64,000 nucleotides of DNA from Camellia lanceoleosa (lineage: Eukaryota; Streptophyta; Magnoliopsida; Ericales; Theaceae), in assembly GCA_025200525.1 (NCBI GenBank), contig CM045763.1:156246246-156310245 (forward strand), in the 5' to 3' direction. The translations under genes were made by a program, and so were the position numbers. Under the pieces are notes generated by a model. The model ran no database searches, was not told the DNA's origin, and saw only the letters and a program-made list of their open reading frames with translations. Below, one piece after another: positions 22,968-35,000 of this stretch. The stretch's first letter is position 1. Each line of letters begins with the position of its first letter.

Positions 22968-24096
22968 ATGGAGCCATTTTTCGCCGAAAAACTATCGGAT
23001 TGGATTGTAACTTTAGACGGCTAAAAAAATATGAATTTTCGGGGTTTTGGCATAAATGCACTTTTTCCGCTGAGCCGTTCTCTGCTTTGTTTACCGTTTC
23101 TTCATGTCGTGGCTAGGAACCCGATTACACATGTCTTGAGCTTCGGAGGACAAGAGATATGCCCGACAATCGAAGAATTTAAGGCACTAATGGAATCCCG
23201 GCGCAATGAGAAAATCATACCTCAGCCCTATTTTGGCCACATCCAAGCTTTGGGACGGATATGCGGGCTTACTCTACACGAGGCTCGATCTTTGGTTCAC
23301 AACGGAGAGCTGGATATTCCCAGTCTGATTCATCGATTTTCTGCCGTTGGTGACCACAGCAAACTTCTTTGGCGAGGTTTTCGGCAACACGCCCTTTGTG
23401 TATGTATGCTGGCACATTTTCTCCTTACCCCTAGCTTCAACGGATCTAGCATTCGGCTAATTGAAGTGGCCCAAGGTTTCAAAGAGGGCAAGAGCTGCAT
23501 CGGCTTGGTACTGGCCGAGACTTTGCTGGGCTTAGATGCCTTCCATCGGTGAGAGATCACCAAATTCACGGGAAGTCCACTACTTCTTCAGGTAATGTTT
23601 CCCACTCTTTCTAATATGTGTTTCTCACATCACTCGGCACTCATGCTATGTTTTTCCCTCAAAGCCCTTTTCTCACTTTTCTTTCAACATATATCTCTCT
23701 ATTCTTTAATCTCTCTTTTCTTTCATCCCTCCCCAGGTGTGGCTAATGGACAAGCTGAATGTAGTGGACTCTTGCCTGCATACTCAGCTCGAGCATACTT
23801 TTCCGCCAACAGCTAGTGGATTTCCTGAATGAAGGATGATGGTACCACTGGATGTGCAACAGGTCTGCTGCTGACATTGCTTGGCATTGCCCTTGGCTTA
23901 ATCTGACCGAAATGAGCTACATCATGACTCGGCAGCCTGGCATACAGCTGATTGGCCTTATACACTGTGCATTCTACTTCCCATTCTGGTTCAGACGTCA
24001 GTTTGGACATGATCAAACTTGCCTAGCAGAGGGGGTAGAGTACCCGATTTCATTCCTCATCCGTGGTTCACATTTGGCTAGGTACATCGTTACTTA
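22968..24096 (+). pseudogene. DUF7745-like (PMD-related) gene, two exons, antisense to pol
   Basis: It starts at ATG 22968 (MEPFFAEKLSDW), the same start context as the second copy at 63751. Exon 1 runs to about 23592 and exon 2 from 23738. The intron has a GT donor, a long pyrimidine tract and CCCCAG. The protein has FGGQEICPTIEEFKALMESR, a segment typical of PMD-like/DUF7745 proteins, then a second block with LLWRGFRQHALCVCMLAHFL, and after the intron VWLMDKLNVVDSCL. I see no catalytic motif and the function is unknown. In-frame stops at about 23022 and 23550, and more in exon 2, show that this copy is dead. The family name rests on remembered motif similarity and is less certain than the PMD call. 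Confidence 0.6.
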
Positions 24097-24480
24097 GAGG
24101 ACGAAAGAACTTCTGGCTCCTGCCCCTAGTTTCAGTTGTGCCCTGTAACCAATTCTCAGAATAAAGACCACAACCGAACTCTCAGATAAAGAACAGACAA
24201 AGATGACTTGATCAACACATGGACAGGACAGTTGAGTTGGAGGTGTTTACGGCGAAACTTTAGGATGAAGTTGCCTACATATCCCGAAGATGGGAATCAG
24301 CCTTATGTAGTTCGGTTTAGGTTTACTCGAGTATTAACGCTCTCCTTTTGTGCTCTAACTTTTGCCAAGGCCGCCCTTTAGGGTTTTCAACCTTACAGGC
24401 TCAATTTTTCTTTATTTCCAATTTTTGTGCTCTAACTTTCGCCTAGGTCACCCTTCTGGGTTTTCTGCCCAGCGAGCCTC
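24097..24480. other. Segment between the antisense gene and integrase
   Basis: It is conserved with 40640-40910 of the complete element: the same AACCGAACTCTC, GAAGTTGCCTAC and CTCTAACTTTTGCC blocks. No reading frame is evident. It is the convergent 3' end of pol (minus) and the antisense gene (plus). Confidence 0.5.
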
Positions 24481-25488
24481 TCAGGGATAGTATTTCTTCA
24501 ACTTGTCCATGCTGATCGGTTGGGAAAACTCTAGGCCATCCAGGTCCATGAGAATAATAGCTCCACTTGACCAGATAGTTTTGATGATGTAAGGACCAGT
24601 CCAATTCGGTCTGAACTTGCCCCTAGGGTCATGGATGGGAGTTCGGTTGTCTTTCAGCACCAAATCCCCTTCTTTGAGATTCTGGGACTTAACCTTCTTG
24701 TTAAAAGCCCTAGCAATCCTATGTTGATAACCCTGAACATGGTACAATGCCTTCAGTCTTCTCTCATCAAACAACATTAGTTCTTCGAACTTGCTCTGTT
24801 GCCAGTCCACTTCTGCTATTTACCACTCAACCGTAACCCGCAGTGACGGAACTTTTATTTTGATTTGCAGAACAACCTCCATTCCATAGATAAGAGAATA
24901 AGGAGTTGCCCTTGTAAACGTCCGAATTGAAGTTCTGTAGCCCTACAATGCAAACAACAGTTTTCCTAGCCAGTCCCTGTAGGTCTCAACCATCTTCTGC
25001 AGAATATGCTTGATGTTCTTGTTGGCAGCCTCAACAACTCCATTGGTTTGTGGCCGGTATGTAGATGACTTATGAAAAGCCACATTGTATTTCTCTAACA
25101 AGTCTATCATTTCTTTCTTGAAGTGGGAGCCATTATCTGAGATGATCTCATTTGGGACTCCATATCGGCAAATGATGTTGTTTCGGATGAACTTAGCCAC
25201 ATGCACTGCTTTCCACACTGTGCAGGACTGAGCTTCCACCCATTTTTTGAAGTAATCAACTACCACCAGAATGTATTCATGCCTATTCGACCCTTTCGGT
25301 GTAACTGCGCCGATGAGGTCGATTTCCTAGACTGAGAAAGGCCATGGTGAAGTCATATTGTACAGCTTCGACGGCGGGATATTCATGCGATTATCATGAA
25401 TTTGGCATTTGCGGCATCGTTGAACAAAACCAGTACAATCCTCCTCCATGGTAGACCAGTAGTAACCTTGCCTAAGAATCTTCCAGGA
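24481..25488 (-). pseudogene. Ty3/gypsy integrase C-terminal two thirds, with stops
   Basis: Integrase inserts the retrotransposon DNA. On the minus strand the end of the zinc-binding region (RCRKCQIH) is followed by the catalytic core: aspartate in IDLIGA, aspartate in SDNGSHF and glutamate in GVVEAANK, which is the D,D-35-E triad. Then come RTSIRTFTRATPYSLIYGME, typical of Ty3/gypsy, and a C-terminal domain with EGDLVLKDNR and GPYIIKTIWSSGA. Stops occur before IDLIG (about 25330) and after KLLFAL (24943). The 5' side is cut off at about 25488 by an LTR fragment, so reverse transcriptase and RNase H are absent. All three catalytic residues survive. Confidence 0.85.
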
Positions 25489-25759
25489 AAAGACACTGGT
25501 GGCAGGCAGGCCACTTGGGTGGCCGGCAAGCTCAATTGGTGGCTAATAGCCTCAATTGGTGGCCGGCAGCCACCAGGGGTTGCAAGCATGAAAGCTTTGG
25601 TCCAAAACAGGGCACAGAATGGATGGGGTTTGAAGGCTCAAAGACAGGGCATTTCGCTAAGGACTTCGAGTACTAAAACGAGCACAAATAGTCACAATCA
25701 TTGAGTGCACGCGCGATGTCATCTAAGTCTTGGGGACGGTCAAAAATGGGGTGTCTACA
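25489..25759 (-). repeat. LTR U3-end fragment, minus orientation
   Basis: It matches 17140-17412 of LTR B2 almost base for base, including the GGCC cluster (25497-25570) and the terminus GGGGTGTCTACA. It starts abruptly in the middle of the integrase gene. Confidence 0.8.
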
Positions 25760-27522
25760 ATTGCCCCTCTGTGATAGAACTCGGAAGTCATGAAATGACG
25801 TGAGTGAATGCCAAAGCCTAGAGACGACCCATTTTAACAAGGTCAAAAGGCTTGGACAAACAAAGAAGATAGAAAACAAATGGTTGCGCCCATAGGCTGC
25901 CTACGTATCCTTTTGCAAGGAATCAAACCAGCGTAGTTCTGGGGCGAAATGCAAACAATACAAAATGCAAGAACATAACTTATGATCATGCAATGGGCTC
26001 TGCAATGAAACATTTGAATACAAATGTAATGCAATGAAAATGCCACCATTAAATAAGCCGAAACAAGGTACAACAACCTCAATCATGAAAAGAAGTCAAT
26101 AAATGAACACGCTACGCATGGGAATCACGAGCCGAACAACATGTCATGCAGAAAGGATGTTAGAAAATTATGCGGGCGTAACTACGCGATGAATAGGAAA
26201 GGTGAAGGGCAACGTAACTATCGCGCGCACCCGGGGTTTCAACCGAGATCCTAACGCGTTGCACGCGAGAGGAGAAAGGATGGTGTGAACACTGAGCACA
26301 CCCGAATGTTTTTAACTGATGCAAACAATCCTAGCGCGTCTCACGCAATAGGAGGAAGGGGTGGTGTGACCATCAGGACGCACCCAAATGTTTGTAACCG
26401 AAGGGTGAAGTGAACACCGGGACGCACCAGAATGTTTTTAACCGAAGGGTGGTGTGAACACTGGGACGCACCCAAATGTTTTTAACTGAAGGGTGGTGTG
26501 AACACTGGGACGCACCTGAATGTGTTTAACCAAAAGGTGGTGTGAACACCAAGATGCACCCGAATGTTTTTAACCGAAGGGTGGTGTAAACATCGGGACG
26601 CGCCCAAATTTTTTTAACCGATGGGTAATCCTAATACATCTCAAGCGAGAGAAGGAAGAGTAAAAGGAAGCGATCCGAAGGACACGAATGATTTTACCTA
26701 GAACTCCTCTGAATGAATCGTACATACAATATCATGCATTTCTAAGAAAGAAACCTAACAAGTACGATACAGCAGGAATGCATGTTCTATGCAAGACAAA
26801 CAACCGAGATACAATGTTAATGGCATGTTCTATGCGAGAAACAAAAGAATGGCATGTTCTATGCGAGAAACAAAGGAATGACATATTCTATGCATGATTC
26901 GTAACGGGAGCATATTCTATGTGTGATACAATAGCGAGAGCACATTCTATGCGTAACTCATGACATGATGCAAGATGTGTATGCACTACCCATGAAATGC
27001 ATATCTTACGCAAGGAAGCGAAATGAAACGCATATTGATGCAACAAGGTTAAATGCAACGACATGAAATGCATATTCATGCAACAACGTGAAATGCATGT
27101 ACAAAAGCATGATTTGAAAAACAACTTCCAATTTACCTCTCCGAAGAATTACAATATGTTTAAAGGATACACCTCGTTCATGTTGACAAGTGACGAGCAT
27201 CGCGTATCGAAAACACAGTTTTGAAATTCCGTGGAGATAATTTGAACCCAACAATGAACAATCCCTTCAAATCTTGGAAACGAAGGACACAAAACAGTAG
27301 TAGGACTCCAAGGGAGGCCACTGGCCACTTGTCGGCCACAAGAGGAGGCCGCCGACTACCTGTCGACCTTCAATAGCTGTTGTTGGCCACCAATGTGGCC
27401 TGCCAGCCACCTGTGGCAAATTAAGGGTTTTTTGGTCCTTTTGGCCTAGGTGCTTTAAATATAAAGCATGGGGTCTCATTTCCTCATTACCCCATGCCCG
27501 AAATTGCTCTTTCTCTCTCTAG
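25760..27522 (-). other. Second copy of the B-type 3' UTR
   Basis: It parallels 17413-19100: purine tract complement, 44-bp array, 30-bp array and GGCC cluster (27313-27415). It stops at CTTTCTCTCT near 27522, just before where the PMD gene would begin, and switches to plus-strand gag. No gene is seen. Confidence 0.75.
26270..26640 (-). repeat. 44-bp tandem repeat, second copy
   Basis: Eight or so units of GGGTGGTGTGAACACC plus GGGACGCACCCGAATG and TTTTTAACCGAA. There are more units than in the first copy, so the array length changed after duplication. Confidence 0.85.
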
Positions 27523-28239
27523 GTATCCCAATACCTGGAATCACTGTTAATGCTCAGGCTGAGAACCAGGGCAACCAAGTAGACCTCATCCCACCGCAAG
27601 CCTCCAAGGCACCAGTGTACCAAATTGAGGCGCCATTTGAATTCGAGGTTGACCCCACTGCACTGAAGGTCAACAAGCCAGAAAATCTTCTCAAGCGGGC
27701 AAATGTTGTGAACTCAATCCCCGACATCGAAGATGGATACACTGACTCTGCAGTAACTCTGCCGGACAGATTCAAGATGCCACATGTAGATAGGTTCGAT
27801 GGCTCCGGGGATCCCACGGTCCATCTGTGGTTATTCTTAGACATCCTACGGCTAATGGGCCTCACCAAACTTCAAAAGCTATCGCTTTTTGGCCGGACCT
27901 TGTCAGGGATAGCAGCTATCTGGTATGCAAAGCTGGAAGACTCTATGAAATGAAGTTAGGAAATAGCTGAGGCCTTCATCACACAGTACTCCTACAATAC
28001 CCAGATCGAGGTCACAACCTGTGATCTTGAGGCAACCCGTCAGGAGCCAAAGGAGGGCTTCTCGGACTTTGTAACGAGTTGGAGGGCCAAGGCCTCGATG
28101 ATGACTACCAGGCCATCCGAGAATGATCAAATTAGGATAGTAGTCTGCAATGTGCAAGGGAAATTATTACAAAAGATGATTGTCTTGTTGTTGTTCACAT
28201 TCAATGAGCTCCATAAGATAGGGGTTCAAATTGAAGCTA
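27523..28239 (+). pseudogene. gag fragment of a Tat/Ogre-type element
   Basis: Gag packages the element RNA. The plus strand reads through SIPDIEDGYTDS, then a KMPHVDRFDGSGDP segment, FGRTLSGIAAIWYAKL, and after two stops (about 27951) EAFITQYSYNTQIEV, DLEATRQEPKEGFSDFVT and WRAKASMMTTRPSENDQI. This is the conserved core of plant retrotransposon gag (Retrotrans_gag type). There is no zinc knuckle. It is cut on the left against an inverted 3' UTR and on the right against an LTR of the same orientation, with no pol between. Confidence 0.8.
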
Positions 28240-29360
28240 GTTAGCTTTATTCATTCAGACCCTCCTTCATGAGAGCGTAATGTAATAATGTGTTATGTCT
28301 TCCAACCCCACGTCTTTCTTCCTATTATTTAACCATTTTTGATGGTTAGATTAGGGACATGTTTCAATTAGCACACCTTATGCTTGCATCCATTCATCTT
28401 GTATTGCATGCACCGAGGCTCGGCGCATCATTCAAACTGCATTGTCATTTCAATACTTCTCTGAATACGTGCTTAGACCGCATGTTATCAAAATCGATCC
28501 ATACGCCATATTAGTAGCTGAGCTAGTAATTGCATATTGCATGAGTTGCATTAGACATCTTGCATAGTTAGGAATCATGCATGTTTTTCTAACTCTTTTG
28601 TTTTATCTTAGCTTGGAGTACTAGGTGAGTTTTTAATGCTTTAACATACTTTCATGAGTGTGAGTGATTGCCATGACTGGCATGCTTGCCATGAGGCTAA
28701 ATACTTACTTGCTAAACTACTTGAGTGCCTGTGGATCAAGGCTTATTGTTTGAATTGGAATGATTCAATGAATGTACGTTTTAAGCCCACTATGTTGAGT
28801 GGAAAATTCGTAAACTTTAAGCCCACTTGAGGTGGCAAAATCAAACTCTTTTCGCAAACCAAACATGAAATTGAGTTGTTCCAATTCAGGCAAACTAGTC
28901 TATACTTGTATGCGCGTATCACGCAGTAATGCTAGCCTAATAACCGGAACAAGAACATATAATGTTGGTAAAAAAATCATAACATGATTAGTAGAGGCCA
29001 ATTTTTGATCGGATGAGTGGGAGCTGCTCAATTCATGACCTTCCCGTCTTGTACCCAAGTTCCCGAGCCGAGGCAACTTTGGTGATGATGGACACGTGGC
29101 CTTTGGCACGAGTCATCAGTTTTCTAAATTTTCCTAAAATAAAATATTTAGGTGGCGACTTTATATCTGGCAAATCAGTCCAATTTTGGCATTTTTTTTT
29201 ATTCAAAATCAATTTTCCAAACGATTTGTCGGATTTGGACTCTTTGGTGTTTATCAATTTCACATTGCGCTTGTGAGATTAGATTCAGAACCGCAGGAGT
29301 CCTAACTGTAGGGCTTTCTTTCAAACCTTCCGAAAGGGGGTGCAAAAAAGTCGAGCTACA
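28240..29360 (+). repeat. LTR 3' portion, plus orientation
   Basis: It matches the last 1.1 kb of LTR D and, inverted, the first 1.15 kb of LTR B1. It ends in the LTR terminus GTCGAGCTACA at 29360. No primer binding site follows, so this is the outer 3' end of an element and 29361 is flanking DNA. The left junction is inside the AATTAGCTAA-rich zone. Confidence 0.8.
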
Positions 29361-29665
29361 ATGTGTTACTACTTTCGCATTTGTCATTCATTACTTTCCT
29401 TTTTGATTTTGTTTTTCCTGTGTTACTACTTTCCCATTTGATTTTGTTTTTCCTATGTTATTACTTTCCCATTTGATTCGGTTTTTCCAGCCGTTCACTG
29501 CTTTCTTATTTGATTTTGTTTTTCCAGTGTTGCTACTTTCCCATTTGATTTTGTTTTTCCTGTGTTACTACTTTCCCATTTGATTATGTTTTTCCAGCCG
29601 TTTATTACTTTCCTATTTGATTTGTTTTTCCAGTGTTACTACTTTCCCATTTGATTTTGTTTAGT
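29361..29665 (+). repeat. 35-bp minisatellite at the LTR border
   Basis: Eight to nine units of GTGTTACTACTTTCCCATTT followed by GATTTTGTTTTTCC occur, with variants in which the unit start alternates between TGTG, AGTG and AGCCG. The array begins immediately after the LTR terminus. Confidence 0.85.
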
Positions 29666-31945
29666 GTTTATTGGTTATATAAGGGTAGGGGACGTGATGA
29701 CAATGCAGTGGGTGTGTGTAAATTTTCATAATTCCTTATTTAAGGGAATAATTTATGTGAATGTTTCTCTGTCTTTTAGGATTATGTTTATTAACTTAAC
29801 ATCTTTCTTTTATGTTTTCAATATGGGACAAGAACAACGCTTATTAAAAGAGATTTTTACAAGAAAATAAAAAAGATTTTAAAAATTACAAAAAAAATAA
29901 AAAATAAATAAACACAGTTTATTTTCAAAAATTTCCCAACACAAAAAGGTTGAGATTAGTCTATAATCAAAAGAAAAACAGTGTGACATGGGGTTCTGAG
30001 AAATCAAATCATTAAGCTTGATTTATGATGAATTTGATTAGTGGCTCAATCAACATTATTCACAAAATTAAACAGCGAAAAAACTTGCTCATATTTGTAA
30101 ATTATAGTTTTATTTTTATAACAAGTTCAAATACAAATTATCTATCTATACAATTATACATACTAGACTTGGTATTTATGTCTTATTTTTTGAGTTTTCT
30201 CAAAGTACCTCAATAGCAATTATGTCTTATATTTTAATTTTTGTTTATCCACACTAGTTGCATGGCTAGTTATGAATAACTTTTGTTTCCCAAATCTTTC
30301 AATTGTTGATCTTTTAAATTCATAAAATTTTTAAATTTTAAATTGAATCATACGTTTTATATTATTATTATTTTAAAATAATCATATACACACATGTGTG
30401 TCCATCACTTATAGTATCTTCAAATTCAAGTCTTGCAAAGTTGTTACAAGTCTCTTTGGTGTCATCTAGGTTGGAGAGATTTTCCATACAGTTTATGTGA
30501 CAGCCAGGGTCTAATTCGACCGTTATGCCTTGATTGATTAACCTTATTTTGATCTGTCATTTAGAAATTTAGAACCTTATTCCTAATTATTTTGTTATAG
30601 AGATGGCCATTGATGTTTTGGGTTGCATGCTTATGAGTAGCATTGGCAAATCGAAATGCGATCGATCGCACTTCCTTGATCGGTTCACAAAGATAGATTG
30701 TGTAATTTGAGTAGTAACTAGCAATCACTAGGGCATGTCAATTACTTTAAATTTTTAAATTTTAGTAGTTAGTGATTGAAAGGGAATCGATCACAAGAGC
30801 GATCGATTGCACTTGTTAAGATAAGTGCGATCAATTGACTTATCTTACAAACTTAAATTTGAGAATTTCTTTCTCTCTCCTTTCACTTTCTCACCTTCTC
30901 ATCTGAAATTCCCTCTTGCTTCTCTCTACTTTCTCTCTCTAAAAATTTGTGTTTTTAACTCCATTGAAACCTTAATCTAAGGCTTTTGGAGTGGGTATTT
31001 GACAAAAACTCAAGAATAAATATTGTAGAACACATTAAGAGAGCTATATTTTCATCCGAATGGATTTTTTATTTGATCACATTTGAAATCCTAAGGTTTT
31101 ACCCTTCATTGAGGTAGAGATTTATTGTTTATGTTTAATACGAGTTGGTTTGTAGATATGTTGTAGTATTTTTGGGAAAAAAAGTTAGAAATTTTGCATG
31201 TATTGCATGAAAAGCTAGGGTTTGTACCATGTTAAAAATTCTATTTATCATTATTTCAATAAAGACACATGATAAGATAAATAAACTTAGTATTTATTTA
31301 CGATAAACTTTTTTAATTTAATTTATTGACTATATTAATCTGACTAAAAAAGTTTTATTGGAGATATATTTTTGATTTTTTTTATAATAGTTGATTTGAT
31401 GGTTGTGAAAAAAAAAAATGATTATAATTTAAATGTGACATTTTGACTCATTTTGACTTTTTAACCTATTTTATCTTCTTAGAGGCTAAATTAGCCCAAC
31501 CCATTTGCCAAACAACTCCTAATTTTTTTGATATAGTACATATGATAAACAAATTAAATAAAAAATTTGGGGGCTCTACTCACCTATCATTAAACTTGGT
31601 GAGCAATTCATCAAAGCAAAGCTTGTCTGTCTCTGTTTGTCTCGCAATCAACCACCACTGTAAAAGTGAATCGAAGATCACTTTACTTTGATACCTAGTG
31701 GCTCTCCAAACTTCAATCGCCTCTCAGAAGTTCATCAACGCATTGGATTGTTGTCTGCACTAATTTCAAACATTTACTTTGATACCCAGTGGCTCTCCAA
31801 GATTTTTCTTTTGATTTAACCGAGTTACTTGTATACTTCTGAAGTGATTGTCCTTTATTGTAGGCATTCCTAAACTTTGAAATTTCGCACCAACATTGAC
31901 AATTTTTGTTTGTATCTATTTTTTACTTAACTCTTGAACTTGTAG
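29666..31945. other. AT-rich host DNA with an old LTR-like remnant; 5' exons of the host gene not found
   Basis: No reading frame here looks like a protein. From about 30500 (TGACAGCCAGGGTCTAATTC) to 31250 the sequence resembles a decayed LTR: a dyad cluster GCGATCGATCGCAC (30656-30672, with relatives near 30800 and 30825) followed by a CTTTCTCTCT-rich leader. The rest is AT-rich. The exon expected upstream of 31946 (N-terminal helix of a prefoldin subunit) was looked for and not seen. Confidence 0.4.
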
Positions 31946-32047
31946 CTCAGATTTGAGAAAGAACATAGAAAATTTGGAGAAGAATATTGTAACCAGTCTC
32001 AGGACATTGGTCAATATCGGTTCTAAAGTGTACATGCAAGCTGATGT
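31946..32047 (+). CDS. UXT-like gene, first visible exon
   Basis: The acceptor is CTTGTAG, and the donor GTAAGT follows at 32048. It encodes the end of the first helix and the turn into the beta-hairpin (LRKNIENLEKN ... VYMQADV). It is entered in phase 1, which proves at least one more exon upstream. Confidence 0.85.
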
Positions 32048-35000
32048 GTAAGTCTTTCATATCATCATATCTTTTCTAATTATACTTGACGTGCATAATA
32101 TTCTAGTGTTGCATGTGTGCTCATATTATGTATGTATCATGTTGTGTTACATGAAAATTTTATATCTTGATGTGTTATATGAAAATTCTATAACCTCAAA
32201 TTCTGTAGTTTGGTTCTTTTGTTGTTTGTTATTCAGTCAACTGCTACTTTTCCTTAGTAGTAATATGGGACTAACTTGCCACAATGATGGGTTATATACT
32301 TTGTCTTAGAGCAATAATTATGTTAGGTGAACCATTAACCTGTGGTCAATGGGTGTAGACCGCCTCGAACTCTGCTCCATGCGCGAGGGCGCAAATTGGG
32401 TTCTAGCTACTACAGTTCGGACTCCTGTCACGGTTTTGAATCTAATCTTACAAAGTGCAATGTAAGACTGATAAATCACCAAAGAGTCCAAATCTGGCAA
32501 ATCGTTTTGAAAAATTGATTTTAATCAAAAAGCGCCAAACATGGACTGCTTTGCCAGATTTCAGAGTCGCCACCTAAATATTAGCCCCGTTTGGTAGAGT
32601 CAGGGAAAAAATATAGCTTATGTTCTAAAAAACCATAAATAGCTTATAACCTTAAGGCCTAATGATTTCTAGCTTATTCTTAAGCATCTCCGCCCCAAGA
32701 ATAAGAATAAGATTTAAAACTTCAAAAAATATAAAGCTATAAGCTAAGCTAAAAAAACAAAAAAAAAAAAAATTAAAATAAATTAAATTAAATTTATAAA
32801 TATTTGTGCATTTTGTTTTGGAAAATTTAGGAAACCCTGACTCGTGCATAACGCCACGTGTCCGTCATCACCAAAGTTGCCTCAGCTCGGGAACTTGCGA
32901 ACGAGGGGGGAAGGTCCTGAAATGAGCACCCCCGCTCGCCCGATCAAAGATCAGCCTTTACTAACATGATATGTTGTTTTTGAAAACACATGTGTTCTTT
33001 TTCCAGTTTATTAGCTAACCTTACTATGTGATGTGCACAGCAAACAAGTATAGACTCAATCACACGGATTGGAACAAAACAACTCATGTTTGTTTTTGAA
33101 AATGGTTTGAAAGTGCTACTCGCAAGTAGGCTAAGATGCGGATTTGCCACCCTCGAGTGGGCTTAGAAAAATAAGATTTTGCCACTTTGCAAAATGGGCT
33201 TAAAACTCACAATCATCGAGTTGTTCCAATTCAAGCAATCAAACCTTCATCTACAGGCACTCATGCAGTTAAACACTTAAGCAGTTAGCCTCATGGCAAG
33301 TATGCTATCATGGCAGTCACTTACACACATGCAAGGATGCTAAAGCGCAAACACTCACAGTGTACTCCGAGCCAAAACAAAAGCTACTTAGTAATCATGT
33401 ATGATCCGAGCTACGTCAAGAATGTCTAATGCAACACATGCAAAATGCAACTAAGATAGGCTCGGCTATTCTAAGATGTCATGTGAATGCAACTAGATAA
33501 GATGTATTCAAATTGGTATTGAAATACAATACAGTTTGTATGATGCGCCGAGCCCGGTGTATGCAAGACAGTTGAATGGATGCAAACATGCAAACATAAG
33601 GTATACTAATCGAAATATGCGCTAAACTAACCATCGAAAGTTGGTAAATAAAAGGGAGAAAGACGTGGGGTTGGAAGACATTCACAGACACACGCACCCT
33701 TATTACAACAGTTCGCCCTCTCGACGGAGGGTCCAAATAATAAGCTAACTAGCTAATCTAAGCTAATTAAACTAATTATTACAAACCAAAACTAATTAAT
33801 TAATCCTAGTTGACTAATTAGATATTGCAACACAAATTGATTAGTTAAGCGCATTAACTAATTAAGTACAAAACCGTCAAACTAGCCAACTAAGTAAAGC
33901 AACTAAGTAAAACAGTTAAAATGAGTCTCGGGGCGAGAAGTGCATGCATGCTCGGTCGCCTCGCTCAGAAATCCATCACTATGCCCCGAATTGCCTCTGT
34001 TTGCATTTGATCTCTAGAAGGTGCACTGACTTCCAAATAGCTTCTACTCCAACATGGGATCCTCCTGGTACATTGCTGACCAGAAAATGGTGCTGTAGAC
34101 CACTTGCAGACCAGAAAAAGTGGTCGGCTAGCCACTTTTACTGGTCTGCCAACCAAAAAATTCTGCCAAGCTCCAATCTGCTGCAACAGAGAACAAGAAG
34201 GGGCACAACAAAGTATTTGCAAGGTATGTGTACACAACCACTCTCCCTATCATTTCTCAAGTTCAAGGGAGTGCGGTTCTTAACACTCGGGCCACCAATC
34301 GAGCATCGCAACGCACGATGGCCGAGAAGCCAAGATTGCACAAGTCAATGTTAATGAATGCACAAATGACACCTAAGAGCGTCCACCTCTATCATGCTTG
34401 ATCAAGAGGTTCGACGACCGAGAAAGGAGGCGTGTTTCATCACTTCAAGTATGAAACGCCCCTCGTTTCTCGTGTTTGGATCAACATCCGTCCCAAACGG
34501 AATGTAATGCAACACATATGCAAACAACAATGCCATGCAATAACATGCAAACAACATGGGCATGGCAAGTTAGAGTCCTTAGGCGTTGAAACTTGTAAAG
34601 GACACAATATAAGGGCTATGCAATGCAATGCTCAAACAACCAAACCAGCCCAAGACAAAGCTCATGCATGCCGAAACAGTGGCCAAAACACTCTAAAAAT
34701 GAAGTCCAAAAGCTTATACAAACATGCATACACATTGGCTCACAAACAAGGCATAATGCATAACCTTCAAGTGCAATGCAAGAGTGATAAACATGGGAGT
34801 ATAGCATAAACATAAGCTCTAAAATCACATTCCAAATGATGCCAAACCATGCACATGTCACAAATGAGGCATGCTAGGAGGCGCAAAGCTTAAGGCTAGC
34901 ATAAGCACTTACACCATAGCCATATCAAGCGAGCCCCAAAGGGCCGAGGTGACTCAAAATAGTCCCAAGGCAAGTCAAAACAATGCCAGAAACATGCTTG

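Noticed and set aside
24943..25266. Virus (pararetrovirus) origin for the integrase-containing segment
   Set aside because: Plant pararetroviruses lack LTRs and this integrase arrangement; the LTR, primer site and purine tract show a Ty3/gypsy retrotransposon. No envelope-like or movement-protein frame was seen.
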